This document shows positions 6,318-13,546 of a stretch of DNA of 37,929 nucleotides, in pieces (position 1 is the first letter of the stretch; every line of letters begins with the position of its first letter). The stretch spans positions 1 through 37,929 of the forward strand of contig NZ_JAESND010000017.1 in NCBI RefSeq assembly GCF_016865585.1. Reading direction: 5' to 3'. Below the pieces are notes generated by a model. That model was not told the origin of the DNA. It worked only from the letters and a program-made list of their open reading frames with translations, and did no database searches. This stretch comes from Jeongeupia naejangsanensis. GTDB lineage: Bacteria; Pseudomonadota; Gammaproteobacteria; Burkholderiales; Chitinibacteraceae. The position numbers were made by a program, and so were the translations under genes.

Positions 6318-7964
6318 TCACCTAGCCTTGCCGTTTGCCTCTTCATCATCGTCAAATTCGGTGTCCAGTGCATAGTCGGCCAGCCTCCGCCTCTCGAGAT
6401 AGGCATTGGGTGGGATGGGCAGAGGACGACGCACCCGCTTAACTTGTTTCGCTGCGGTGCTCAGTGGGTGATGCTGGAAGTGTTGGCGGAACGCGTTTTT
6501 GAGCGCCAGGTTATTTGTTGCGGAGACCATTTGTGCAACCTCCGCACCCTCGACCAATTTCAGGCCGTACTTGCGCACGCGCGCAGCCTCGTCCGTGACC
6601 AGGCCTCGGGCATACTCGGACAGCACGCCAGAAGTCCAAAATTCGAACTCGTGCCGGCACTTTCTCCAATCCCTGTCTGCTTCGGCAGCACTTCGAATCA
6701 CCGGAATGCGGTCGCGTAGCCAACGTTCGACCATTTCGTCAGGCACGGTGCCGCCAGGCTTGTAGCCCTTGCACTCAATGAACCGGACAGACTGGTCAAA
6801 GTGGTGGGCGAGCACGTCGATTTCGGCTGTGCGCCCTTTGTCATCCTTGACGATCTCATTGAGGCGTATGGACGTATGGGCAGCGCCCAGACGAACAACG
6901 TCGGCAACCAGGTATTCGAAGAGCGCGCCGCGCAGATTTGTTGCTGCTCCCTCGATATGACGGAGCTTATTGAAGACGGCCGTGACCATCTCAAGTGTGT
7001 TTTCGTTAACGAACGCGCTGTTGAGCACATCGGTCAACTCTCGAAGGGCCTTGGCCACGTCCTGACCGAAGAGGTGTGTCGTCGTGGCTGGAATGACTCC
7101 GTTCTCTTTGGCGAGAGCGAATGCCTCGGCCGAGAAGCCGTCGGCGACGAACATCTGCAGGCACCTCCCCACCTTCGCAAGGCTACGTAGCGTCACGCAT
7201 TTGTGGATGAACGGTTGCAGCTGGTAGGCCTCTACATTGACGCCCAGAAGCGTGTCGCAAACTAGATAGCCTTGCTTCACGCTGCTTGCCACCTTGTCCC
7301 ACTGCGTCAGAGGCGCAAGGTAGGACGGCCCAGCTAGGTCCCAGTTGAAGGTACCGACCCTTGGCTGCTCCTCGCCTTCATCGCGGAGGGCGACCTTGTT
7401 GTAGCTTACGACCCCGAGATTGCGTGCCCAGTCCTTGATAGCGTTGAGTAGCACGGCCTCGGTGCTTATGCGCGCCCGCATGCGGCTGAGCTCCCACGAC
7501 GGAGCGTCCACGGTCTGCGCTAACTCCACGCACTCGCCAACTCCGGGAGTGTCAAACACCTTCACGAGCTCGGCAGCTCGCAGGCGGTCCAAAACACCTC
7601 GTGCCGCAATGTGCCCCTTTTGAGCAACCGGTGCGCCGCATGCGATCAGGAAGTGGGGCACCGGCATCAGGCCGCCACGTGCCATCAGCGCGGCAAGGCC
7701 GCCGCCATAGGAGACACTATGCTCGAGCAGGCGCTTGATTAGGGCCGTCCAGAAGTGGGGCGAGGCATACTCGCTCTGCAGGTAGACGAAGCGAACCCCC
7801 CGAGGGAACACTACGTGAGCAAGCTTTTTGATGGCGGTCGAGCGAGAAACTCGTTGACGGGCAGTCGCCGGCGTCAGTCCGTAGTCCCGCACGAGAGCTG
7901 CGACAAGTTCCGTGCTGAGGCACGGCCCGAGCATGTTCAGGGTGGTTGCGACGACGTCAGGCAT
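6318..7964 (-). CDS. wHTH plus PD-(D/E)XK nuclease-like protein, first gene of a candidate defence pair
   Basis: A 548-residue protein. Residues 1-140 look like winged-helix segments ('LSTELVAALVRDYGLTPATARQRVSR', then a second around 118-135). Residues 165-315 form an unassigned alpha/beta domain with 'TFNWDLAGPSYL' and 'YLVCDTLLG'. Residues 343-420 carry a PD-(D/E)XK endonuclease core: E350 in GALFEYLV, D383 in AEIDVLA, and E397-x-K399 in IECKGY. All expected catalytic residues are present. The C-terminal 130 residues are helical and basic, with an acidic tail. Such domains cut DNA in restriction and abortive-infection systems; the substrate here is unknown. ATG 7964 has no strong ribosome-binding site. 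It is the upstream gene of a two-gene unit with the ATPase. Confidence 0.8.
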   Translation of the reverse strand: MPDVVATTLNMLGPCLSTELVAALVRDYGLTPATARQRVSRSTAIKKLAHVVFPRGVRFVYLQSEYASPHFWTALIKRLLEHSVSYGGGLAALMARGGLMPVPHFLIACGAPVAQKGHIAARGVLDRLRAAELVKVFDTPGVGECVELAQTVDAPSWELSRMRARISTEAVLLNAIKDWARNLGVVSYNKVALRDEGEEQPRVGTFNWDLAGPSYLAPLTQWDKVASSVKQGYLVCDTLLGVNVEAYQLQPFIHKCVTLRSLAKVGRCLQMFVADGFSAEAFALAKENGVIPATTTHLFGQDVAKALRELTDVLNSAFVNENTLEMVTAVFNKLRHIEGAATNLRGALFEYLVADVVRLGAAHTSIRLNEIVKDDKGRTAEIDVLAHHFDQSVRFIECKGYKPGGTVPDEMVERWLRDRIPVIRSAAEADRDWRKCRHEFEFWTSGVLSEYARGLVTDEAARVRKYGLKLVEGAEVAQMVSATNNLALKNAFRQHFQHHPLSTAAKQVKRVRRPLPIPPNAYLERRRLADYALDTEFDDDEEANGKAR

Positions 7965-7995
7965 AGATCATGGGGCTAGATGTCACACTACGCTA

Positions 7996-8016
7996 TTTAT
8001 AACACGTTAATACGTG
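7996..8016 (-). promoter_or_regulatory. Putative -10 box and palindrome before the nuclease gene
   Basis: On the minus strand TATAAA (8001-7996) would place transcription start near 7989, leaving a 25-base leader to the ATG at 7964. Directly upstream, CACGT-TAAT-ACGTG (8003-8016) forms an inverted repeat. I find no good -35 at the right spacing, so the promoter may need an activator or be held by a regulator. TGTGAC motifs flank it (7981-7987 and 8024-8029, both reading on the minus strand). Confidence 0.4.
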
Positions 8017-8102
8017 GGTTGCCGTCACAGCTTCGGTAGAGGAGAAGGGGCTTGATATCACTAGGCTTGGCGGGCATCCATCGCACCTCAGTTCATCTAC
8101 CC

Positions 8103-8156
8103 TGTCACAGTGGTGAAAATTCTCCCTTGAGAAATTTTCAGACAGTGGGGCCACTG
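8103..8156. repeat. Nested inverted repeats (possible structured RNA or protein site)
   Basis: GAAAATTCTC (8115-8124) pairs with GAGAAATTTTC (8129-8139) with one unpaired base. CAGTGG-GG-CCACTG (8143-8156) is a second inverted repeat, and a further CAGTGG (8108-8113) could pair with the same CCACTG to enclose the first stem. Two mutually exclusive folds are therefore possible. No T-run follows, so it is not an ordinary terminator. Confidence 0.5.
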
Positions 8157-8652
8157 ACCTATGTCGGCTGACTTTGTCGGGCTGGAACCGTCGATGCTTT
8201 TCCGCAACTATGCTCTTGCACGAAATGCGGTTTTGGCGCGGATACGGACCCTAGCCAGGATCACCCAAGCCCTAGGACGTCTTCCTTCACACAAACGGCC
8301 CCCTTGCGTCGAACGTTGAATGGCCTCTGTACGCCTCTGGATTCGACTGCGCGAGAGGCTGCTACCGCTACTCTGCGGTTGTTCATGAAACGCAGAGTCG
8401 CCATCCGCTCAGGCCGAGTACTTGCCATCTGGTGGAGCCAGCTAGGATGTCCGCGATGGGTCGAAAGCGATCCATCTGGCCAGCGTCTTTGGGCATTTTT
8501 CGCATAAATGGTATTAAAGCTCTCCCGAGGCGCGCTTCTCGTTCGGGCAGGGGAGGTAACCCTCGCGCGCATTTTTTGCCGAGCAGATTGAAAATGCATA
8601 GAGCATGGGTTGAGAAATTTAGAGAGTTGCAGCGGCAGTGTTACCTCAAGCG
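8157..8652. other. Non-coding spacer inside the element
   Basis: About 500 bp lie between the inverted repeats and the iteron-like array. A minus-strand frame of 112 codons (8261-8599) crosses it, but it has no recognisable ribosome-binding site, its composition looks non-coding, and it resembles no family. I see no RNA gene. The stretch may be a decayed insertion or just spacer. Confidence 0.45.
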
Positions 8653-8741
8653 TGTGACACCTGTGACACCCCCCGACGCTCTGATGTCACAAGAAAATCT
8701 TTTATAAATCAACGGTGTGACACCTGTGACACTTGTGACAC
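8653..8741. repeat. TGTGACAC iteron-like repeats with 9-bp period
   Basis: TGTGACAC occurs at 8653-8660 and 8662-8669, then at 8716-8723, 8725-8732 and 8734-8741, each cluster with an exact 9-bp period. An inverted TGTCACA lies at 8685-8691. Further inverted copies (TGTCACA or GTCACA) lie at 7981-7987, 8024-8029 and 8103-8109. The array lies just beyond the integrase stop. It could bind the integrase or excisionase (arm sites), an element replication protein, or a regulator of the nuclease promoter. Confidence 0.8.
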
Positions 8742-8913
8742 CGCAAAATCGCCGGAGGCCGAACCCAGAAAAAGGTCTGACGATGAAGTGGTAATAAAGC
8801 TCTGCGACTTTTTCGGAAGTGCGGTGGTCTGATTTTCGCATTGGTATTACCGCAATCGTTTTAGGATGAGCCTACGTCCTGTAGAGGAGGAGCTGGCATC
8901 TGCCCACCCATAA

Positions 8914-10197
8914 TCAGGCCTGTTTTCGGAATGTCGCAGCGATGATGGTTTGCTCGTTCATGGTGTTATCCAGAAAATCCGCCCACGCTTGTAGCATGGC
9001 TAGGCGCTGGGTCTTGTACTGCGCATGGGCGTAGACGCCGGCAATTCCCGGGATGGCGTGGCTCAATGCGGCCTCGACTACTTCAGGCATATGGCCCTGT
9101 TCGCGAAGCTGAGTGCTGGCGGTGTGGCGATGGTCGTGGATCACGTAATCGTCGATTTTTGCGGACGTGATGGCGGCTGCATGCGCGCCATCTAGATTGT
9201 TGCCGTTCATGGCCCGCTTAGGGTTGGTTGGCATAGGCATCACCCATTCGCTGCCGTGGCCCAGCCTTTGCAACTCCACTAGCATCTCGATGGCTTGGCG
9301 TGGCAGAAATACACGATGCTCCTTGCCGGCCTTCATCCGGCTGGCAGGAATCAGCCATTCGCCTGCGTCGAAATCAAATTCTTGCCAGCTAGCGCCGCAC
9401 AGCTCGTTTTTGCGCAAGGCCAGCATCAGCAGCAGGTGCAGCGCCAGCTTGTAGCCCCGGTAGCAATCCGCTTGATACAACCCGATCAGATAGCGGCGAA
9501 TCTCTGGTGTGGTCAGCCAGCGGTTGCGTTTGCCCTTGCTGCCAATGCGCGCCGCCTTGATCTGCTGGGCCGGATTGGTGGCACACCAGTCATGCTCCTG
9601 CGCGTAGCTGAAAACCCGCGTTGCCCAGCCGTGGGCATGCAACGCAGCCTGAACGCCGCGTCGTTCGCGTATGTCGTAAAACAGCTCGCGCAGCATCGGG
9701 GCATCAATGTCGTCCAGCGGCAAATCGGCCAATTTGGGTAGCAGGTGAGTCCGTACCGGTGCAAAGCCCTTGTCCGGGTTTTTCCAAGCCTGATCCACCC
9801 AGCCTGTCTTGTACCGTTCGGCAGCTTCGGTAAAGGTCATCCGCAGAGCTTGGACGGCAGCTTCTTGCTCGTGCGCTAGCTCGGCTTCTGCCTCCTCAAG
9901 GCTCTTTCCTTTGATCAACAATGCCCGAGCTTGGTCGTGAGCCAGCAGATCGCCAGGCTTCTGTCCCCTCTCGGCAAGACGGCGTGCCGCTGCCAGCAGC
10001 TTGCGGGCCTCGGCTAGCGAGATGGCGGGGTACTTGCCCAGCCCCGGCTTGTGACGCTTGCCATTGACTACGAAATCGCACTTCCACGACCTGCCTCCGG
10101 TAGCGCGAACCAGCAGGTACAGACCGTCCGCGTCGGCAAGGCTGTAATCGCTAGCCTTAGGTTTTGCCTTCTGACATTGCAGTTCGGTTAGCGCCAT
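8914..10197 (-). CDS. int: P4-type tyrosine integrase
   Basis: A 427-residue site-specific recombinase. It has an N-terminal DUF4102-type arm-binding domain (residues 1-90, with 'LADADGLYLLV' and 'GKYPAISLAEAR'), a SAM-like core-binding domain (about 120-215), and the catalytic domain with R262 (ALRKNEL), K289, H354 and R357 (IHDHRHT), H380 (LSH) and nucleophile Y389 (VYAHAQY). All catalytic positions are filled, so it is probably active. Its start lies close to the chromosomal glnA end and it reads into the element, the usual layout for this family. It should integrate and excise the element carrying the alpA operon and the nuclease/ATPase genes. Confidence 0.95.
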   Translation of the reverse strand: MALTELQCQKAKPKASDYSLADADGLYLLVRATGGRSWKCDFVVNGKRHKPGLGKYPAISLAEARKLLAAARRLAERGQKPGDLLAHDQARALLIKGKSLEEAEAELAHEQEAAVQALRMTFTEAAERYKTGWVDQAWKNPDKGFAPVRTHLLPKLADLPLDDIDAPMLRELFYDIRERRGVQAALHAHGWATRVFSYAQEHDWCATNPAQQIKAARIGSKGKRNRWLTTPEIRRYLIGLYQADCYRGYKLALHLLLMLALRKNELCGASWQEFDFDAGEWLIPASRMKAGKEHRVFLPRQAIEMLVELQRLGHGSEWVMPMPTNPKRAMNGNNLDGAHAAAITSAKIDDYVIHDHRHTASTQLREQGHMPEVVEAALSHAIPGIAGVYAHAQYKTQRLAMLQAWADFLDNTMNEQTIIAATFRKQA

Positions 10198-10304
10198 GAG
10201 TCCCCCCGTTTTTGCTTGGTTGTCGGGTCGATTCTAGACCGGGGGGACTACCGAGGGGGTTTTTTCATGGCTTTGGCAGGACGTGGCTGGAATGCTATGG
10301 ACGA
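10198..10304. other. Probable right boundary (att region) of the integrated element
   Basis: The integrase start and the glnA terminator bracket about 100 bp in which the element must end. The stretch carries a G-run followed by a T-run on the plus strand (about 10243-10265). No tRNA gene is present, although many relatives insert into tRNA genes. The core site cannot be defined because the other end of the element is outside the window. Confidence 0.4.
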
Positions 10305-10339
10305 TAAAAAACCCCGCAACCGAATAACGGTGCGGGGTT
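10305..10339 (-). terminator. Terminator of glnA
   Basis: Plus-strand arms accccgca (10311-10318) and tgcggggt (10331-10338) form an 8-bp stem. On the minus strand it is followed by TTTTTT. It lies 50 bp past the glnA stop. Confidence 0.9.
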
Positions 10340-10387
10340 TGGGCTGTATCTCGGATGCGCCCGGATCGCTCTGGACGCTTCGAAAGA

Positions 10388-11797
10388 TTACAGCGAGTAG
10401 TACATGTCGAACTCAACCGGGTGCACGTTCATGCGGGTGCGGTTGACGTCCTGCATCTTCAGTTCGATGTACGAATCGATCCACTCGTCGGTGAACACGC
10501 CGCCGCGGGTCAGGAACTCGCGGTCACCGTCCAGTGCTGCCAGTGCTTCGTCGAGCGAGGCGCAGACGGTCGGGATCAGCTTGTCTTCTTCCGGCGGCAG
10601 ATCGTACAGGTTCTTGTCGGCCGGATCGCCCGGGTGGATCTTGTTCTGGATGCCGTCGAGGCCGGCCATCAGCAGCGCGGCAAAGCACAGGTACGGGTTG
10701 GCCAACGGATCCGGGAAACGCGCTTCGATACGGCGACCCTTGTCCGAAGCCACGTGCGGGATGCGGATCGAGGCCGAACGGTTCTTGGCCGAGTAAGCCA
10801 GCTTCACCGGCGCTTCGAAGTGCGGCACCAGGCGCTTGTACGAGTTGGTACCCGGGTTGGTGATCGCGTTCAGTGCCTTGGCATGCTTGATGATGCCGCC
10901 GATGTAGAACAGCGCGGTTTCCGACAGGCCGGCGTAGCCGTTGCCCGCGAACAGGTTCTTGCCGTCTTTCCAGATCGACTGGTGAACGTGCATGCCCGAA
11001 CCGTTGTCGCCAACGATCGGCTTCGGCATGAAGGTTGCGGTCTTGCCGTACTGGTTGGCAACGTTGTGCACCACGTACTTGAGGATCTGGGTCCAGTCGG
11101 CGCGCTGGGTCAGCGTGCTGAACTTGGTACCGATTTCGTTCTGGCCGGCGTTCGCTACTTCGTGGTGGAACACTTCGACCGGCACGCCCAGCTCTTCCAG
11201 TACCAGCACCATCGAAGCGCGGATGTCCTGGTGGCTGTCGACCGGCGGAACCGGGAAGTAGCCGCCCTTGAGGCGCGGACGGTGGCCGAGGTTGCCGCCT
11301 TCGAACTTCTCGCCGGTCGCCCAGGCGCCTTCTTCCGAGCCGATCTTCACGAAGCAGCCCGACAGGTCCGTGTTCCAGCGGATGTTGTCGAAGATGAAGA
11401 ATTCGGGTTCCGGACCGAAGTAGGCGGTGTCGCCGATGCCGGTGGTCTTCAGATACGCTTCAGCGCGCTTGGCGAGCGAACGCGGATCGCGGTCGTAGCC
11501 CTTACCGGTGGCCGGCTCGATCACGTCGCAGGTGATGATGACGGTCGGCTCGTCGAAGAACGGGTCGATGTTGGCGGTCGACGGATCCGGCAGCAGCAGC
11601 ATGTCCGAAGCCTGAATGCCCTTCCAGCCGGCGATCGACGAACCGTCGAACGCGTGGCCGTTTTCGAACCATTCTTCGTCGACGACATGCGACGGCACGG
11701 TGACGTGCTGCTCTTTACCAATGGTGTCGGTGAAACGCAGGTCGACAAAGCGAATGTCGTTGTCCTGGATCAGCTTGAGAACGTCGGCTACCGCCAT
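10388..11797 (-). CDS. glnA: Glutamine synthetase type I
   Basis: GlnA condenses glutamate and ammonia to glutamine with ATP in the cytoplasm and is the main route of ammonium assimilation. From the ATG at 11797 (AAGGAG 7 bases upstream) the product is 469 residues, the usual length of the GSI-beta dodecamer subunit; an in-frame upstream extension is not needed. Visible family motifs are '[14 protein letters not shown]' near the N-terminus, '[12 protein letters not shown]', 'FGPEPEFF', the ATP-binding region '[10 protein letters not shown]', '[20 protein letters not shown]', and near the C-terminus 'NLYDLPPEE', which holds the tyrosine adenylylated by GlnE. It is a single-gene unit behind a sigma54 promoter with NtrC-like sites. 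Confidence 0.98.
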   Translation of the reverse strand: MAVADVLKLIQDNDIRFVDLRFTDTIGKEQHVTVPSHVVDEEWFENGHAFDGSSIAGWKGIQASDMLLLPDPSTANIDPFFDEPTVIITCDVIEPATGKGYDRDPRSLAKRAEAYLKTTGIGDTAYFGPEPEFFIFDNIRWNTDLSGCFVKIGSEEGAWATGEKFEGGNLGHRPRLKGGYFPVPPVDSHQDIRASMVLVLEELGVPVEVFHHEVANAGQNEIGTKFSTLTQRADWTQILKYVVHNVANQYGKTATFMPKPIVGDNGSGMHVHQSIWKDGKNLFAGNGYAGLSETALFYIGGIIKHAKALNAITNPGTNSYKRLVPHFEAPVKLAYSAKNRSASIRIPHVASDKGRRIEARFPDPLANPYLCFAALLMAGLDGIQNKIHPGDPADKNLYDLPPEEDKLIPTVCASLDEALAALDGDREFLTRGGVFTDEWIDSYIELKMQDVNRTRMNVHPVEFDMYYSL

Positions 11798-11878
11798 CTT
11801 TACGCTCCTTAGGGTGCGAGAAGTTTGGAAATTGTGAGATGACCAATCGCGTTGCCGCGACCGGGATGGTGGTCTATT

Positions 11879-11896
11879 AAGCATTAACCGTGCCAA
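11879..11896 (-). promoter_or_regulatory. Sigma54 (-24/-12) promoter of glnA
   Basis: The minus strand reads TTGGCACGGTTAATGCTT. GG of the -24 element and GC of the -12 element are separated by exactly 10 bases, matching the TGGCAC-N5-TTGC consensus closely. Transcription would start near 11870, giving a leader of about 70 bases. This is the classic arrangement for nitrogen-regulated glnA. Confidence 0.85.
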
Positions 11897-11920
11897 CCCC
11901 GCAGAAGTGTCGAACCATTG

Positions 11921-11936
11921 TGCCACAATCAGGTGC
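11921..11936. promoter_or_regulatory. Weak NtrC-like site upstream of glnA
   Basis: TGCCA-N6-GGTGC resembles the NtrC site TGCAC-N6-GGTGC, with one half conserved. It lies about 25-40 bp upstream of the -24 element. Confidence 0.45.
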
Positions 11937-12011
11937 GCTAATAGCAATCCCGTATTGCGCTGCCGGAATCGGCGTCAGGGCTGCCTTGTTTTGGTGCTCG
12001 TTTGTCATTGG

Positions 12012-12028
12012 TGCACTGATTTGGTGCC
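12012..12028. promoter_or_regulatory. Strong NtrC-like enhancer site upstream of glnA
   Basis: TGCAC-TGATTT-GGTGC matches both half-sites and the 6-bp spacing of the enterobacterial glnA NtrC sites. It lies about 115-130 bp upstream of the sigma54 promoter, a normal enhancer distance. Extra GGTGC half-sites occur at 11993-11997 and 12010-12014. The site lies between the divergent glnA and rhodanese genes. Confidence 0.7.
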
Positions 12029-12110
12029 ATATTGCGCCGTTGGCGCGGACGCACGAGAATTGGGCATCTGTAACGGTGACGATCCGCATGTCCGGGTCGA
12101 GGAATCCATC

Positions 12111-12563
12111 ATGAGTGAAGCCGCCAACATCCTCGATGCCGCCCGCGATCGCGGCATTGCGCAGGGCCTGCCCTATGCCGGCGCCGTGACCCCCGCCGAG
12201 GCGCACGCGCTGCTGAGTACCTTGCCGAACGCCAGGCTGGTTGATGTTCGTACGCATGCCGAGTGGGCGTTCGTCGGCATCGTGCCCGGCGCCGAGCTGA
12301 TCGAGTGGAAACGCTATCCCGGCATGGCGCCGAATCCGGACTTTCTGACCCAGCTGAAGGCGGCTGTTGATCCGGAGTCGGTCGTGCTGTTCATGTGCCG
12401 CAGTGGCGCACGCAGTCACGACGCGGCGCAACTGGCTGCTGCGCATGGCTACGCAACGGCACTGAACGTGCTCGAAGGTTTCGAGGGCGACAAGGATGGC
12501 GCCGAACACCGCGGCAGCCGGAACGGCTGGAAAGCGGCCGGCCTGCCGTGGGTACAAGGCTGA
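12111..12563 (+). CDS. Rhodanese-like sulfurtransferase
   Basis: A single-domain rhodanese of 150 residues from the ATG at 12111 (GAGGA 8 bases upstream). The active-site loop CRSGARS with the catalytic cysteine follows a 'VVLFM' strand. The substrate-side motif 'LVDVRTHAEW' and the C-terminal 'NVLEGFEG...GSRNGWKAAGLPW' are typical of the family. These enzymes carry a persulfide and move sulfur to acceptors such as thiols or cyanide; the physiological acceptor is unknown. The 'RNGWKAAGLPW' ending is common in proteobacterial stand-alone rhodaneses. It is divergent from glnA and followed by aroE 66 bp downstream. Confidence 0.92.
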   Translation: MSEAANILDAARDRGIAQGLPYAGAVTPAEAHALLSTLPNARLVDVRTHAEWAFVGIVPGAELIEWKRYPGMAPNPDFLTQLKAAVDPESVVLFMCRSGARSHDAAQLAAAHGYATALNVLEGFEGDKDGAEHRGSRNGWKAAGLPWVQG

Positions 12564-12629
12564 CAGACCCGATCACGCCGGCGCGACTGCCGTCGGCAAC
12601 TCCGAATTCGATTCCACTACGGTCCCTGC

Positions 12630-13538
12630 ATGCATTACGTCGTCATCGGCAACCCGATTGCCCACAGCAAGTCCCCGCAGATTCACGCCGCGTTTGCCGC
12701 ACAGTTCGGTTTGAACGATTTCAGTTACGAACGGCTGCTGGCGCCGCTCGACGGTTTCGTCGCCACCGCCCGCGCCTTGTTTGATGGTGGCGCAGGTGGT
12801 GCCAACGTCACCGTGCCGTTCAAGGAGGCGGCGTTCGCGTTTGCCGATGTGCTGAGCGAGCGGGCTACCGCGGCCGGTGCGGTCAACACGCTGATCCGTC
12901 ACGAGAACGGCCGGATCGAGGGCGACAACACCGATGGCGCCGGCCTGATGGCGGATCTCCGGCGATATGGCGGGCTGACAGAAAAACGCGTCCTGCTGAT
13001 CGGCGCCGGCGGCGCGGCACGCGGCGCACTGCTGCCGCTGCTGGCCGAACGGCCGGCCATGCTTGTGATCGCCAACCGTACCGCCGAGCGGGCGGAGCGT
13101 TTGCTGGAAGAGATCGTGGCGCCCTGGTTGCGGGCAACCGGTTTGCCAGTGGCCGCGCAGCCGGCTTATGGCGCCGCGCGTTTCGATTTCCTGGTCGGCG
13201 GCGTGCCGGTCGAACTGAAGTCGTCCGTCGTCCGTCCTGTGCTGCTGGGGCGCGAGAGCGTGCAGTTCGACGTGATCATCAATGCCACGTCGGCCAGTCT
13301 GGGCGGCGACCGTATCCCGATGCACCGCGACGTGTTTGCCAGCGGTGCGCTGGCCTACGACATGATGTACGGCCGCGACGAAACGCCGTTTCTGGCCCAA
13401 GCGCGCGAAGCCGGTGCAGCGCAGTGCGTCGACGGTCTCGGCATGCTCGTCGGCCAGGCGGCCGAAGCATTTGCGTTGTGGACCGGGCACAGACCCGATG
13501 TCGAGCCGGTGCTGGCGCAATTGCGCGCGGCGCTGTGA
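12630..13538 (+). CDS. aroE: Shikimate dehydrogenase (NADP+)
   Basis: AroE reduces 3-dehydroshikimate to shikimate with NADPH in aromatic amino-acid synthesis. Visible are the shikimate-binding SKSPQIH (about residues 13-19), the catalytic Lys in NVTVPFKE, the Asp in DNTDGAGL, the nucleotide loop [10 protein letters not shown], the NADP-selective NRT, and the C-terminal 'YDMMYG...[14 protein letters not shown]'. At 302 residues it is about 30 longer than most AroE proteins. The excess falls between the NRT motif and the 'INATSASL' strand (about residues 175-210), as an insertion containing '[20 protein letters not shown]'. The catalytic residues are intact, so it should be active. mtgA follows 8 bp later. 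Confidence 0.95.
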   Translation: MHYVVIGNPIAHSKSPQIHAAFAAQFGLNDFSYERLLAPLDGFVATARALFDGGAGGANVTVPFKEAAFAFADVLSERATAAGAVNTLIRHENGRIEGDNTDGAGLMADLRRYGGLTEKRVLLIGAGGAARGALLPLLAERPAMLVIANRTAERAERLLEEIVAPWLRATGLPVAAQPAYGAARFDFLVGGVPVELKSSVVRPVLLGRESVQFDVIINATSASLGGDRIPMHRDVFASGALAYDMMYGRDETPFLAQAREAGAAQCVDGLGMLVGQAAEAFALWTGHRPDVEPVLAQLRAAL

Positions 13539-13546
13539 GCCACGCC

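Noticed and set aside
8261-8599. A 112-codon minus-strand frame in the element spacer
   Set aside because: It has no recognisable ribosome-binding site, an Arg/Ser-rich composition typical of non-coding GC-rich DNA, and no family resemblance.
8638-8841. Frames reading CDTCDTCDT or GVTGVT across the TGTGACAC repeats
   Set aside because: The peptide repeats are only the translation of the 9-bp iteron period; no start signals support a gene.
1-10200. CRISPR array among the short repeats of the element
   Set aside because: The repeats are 8-11 bp with no unique spacers of 30 or more bases and no cas genes; they look like iterons.
10198-10304. A tRNA gene as integration target
   Set aside because: No cloverleaf or T-loop consensus could be found near the integrase or anywhere else in the window.
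10355-11812. A 485-codon frame antisense to glnA
   Set aside because: Shadow of glnA; no family motifs, whereas the minus strand encodes full-length glutamine synthetase.
11798-11947. An N-terminal extension of glnA to an upstream start at 11947
   Set aside because: The extension would run through the sigma54 promoter, and the ATG at 11797 has AAGGAG and gives the standard 469 residues.
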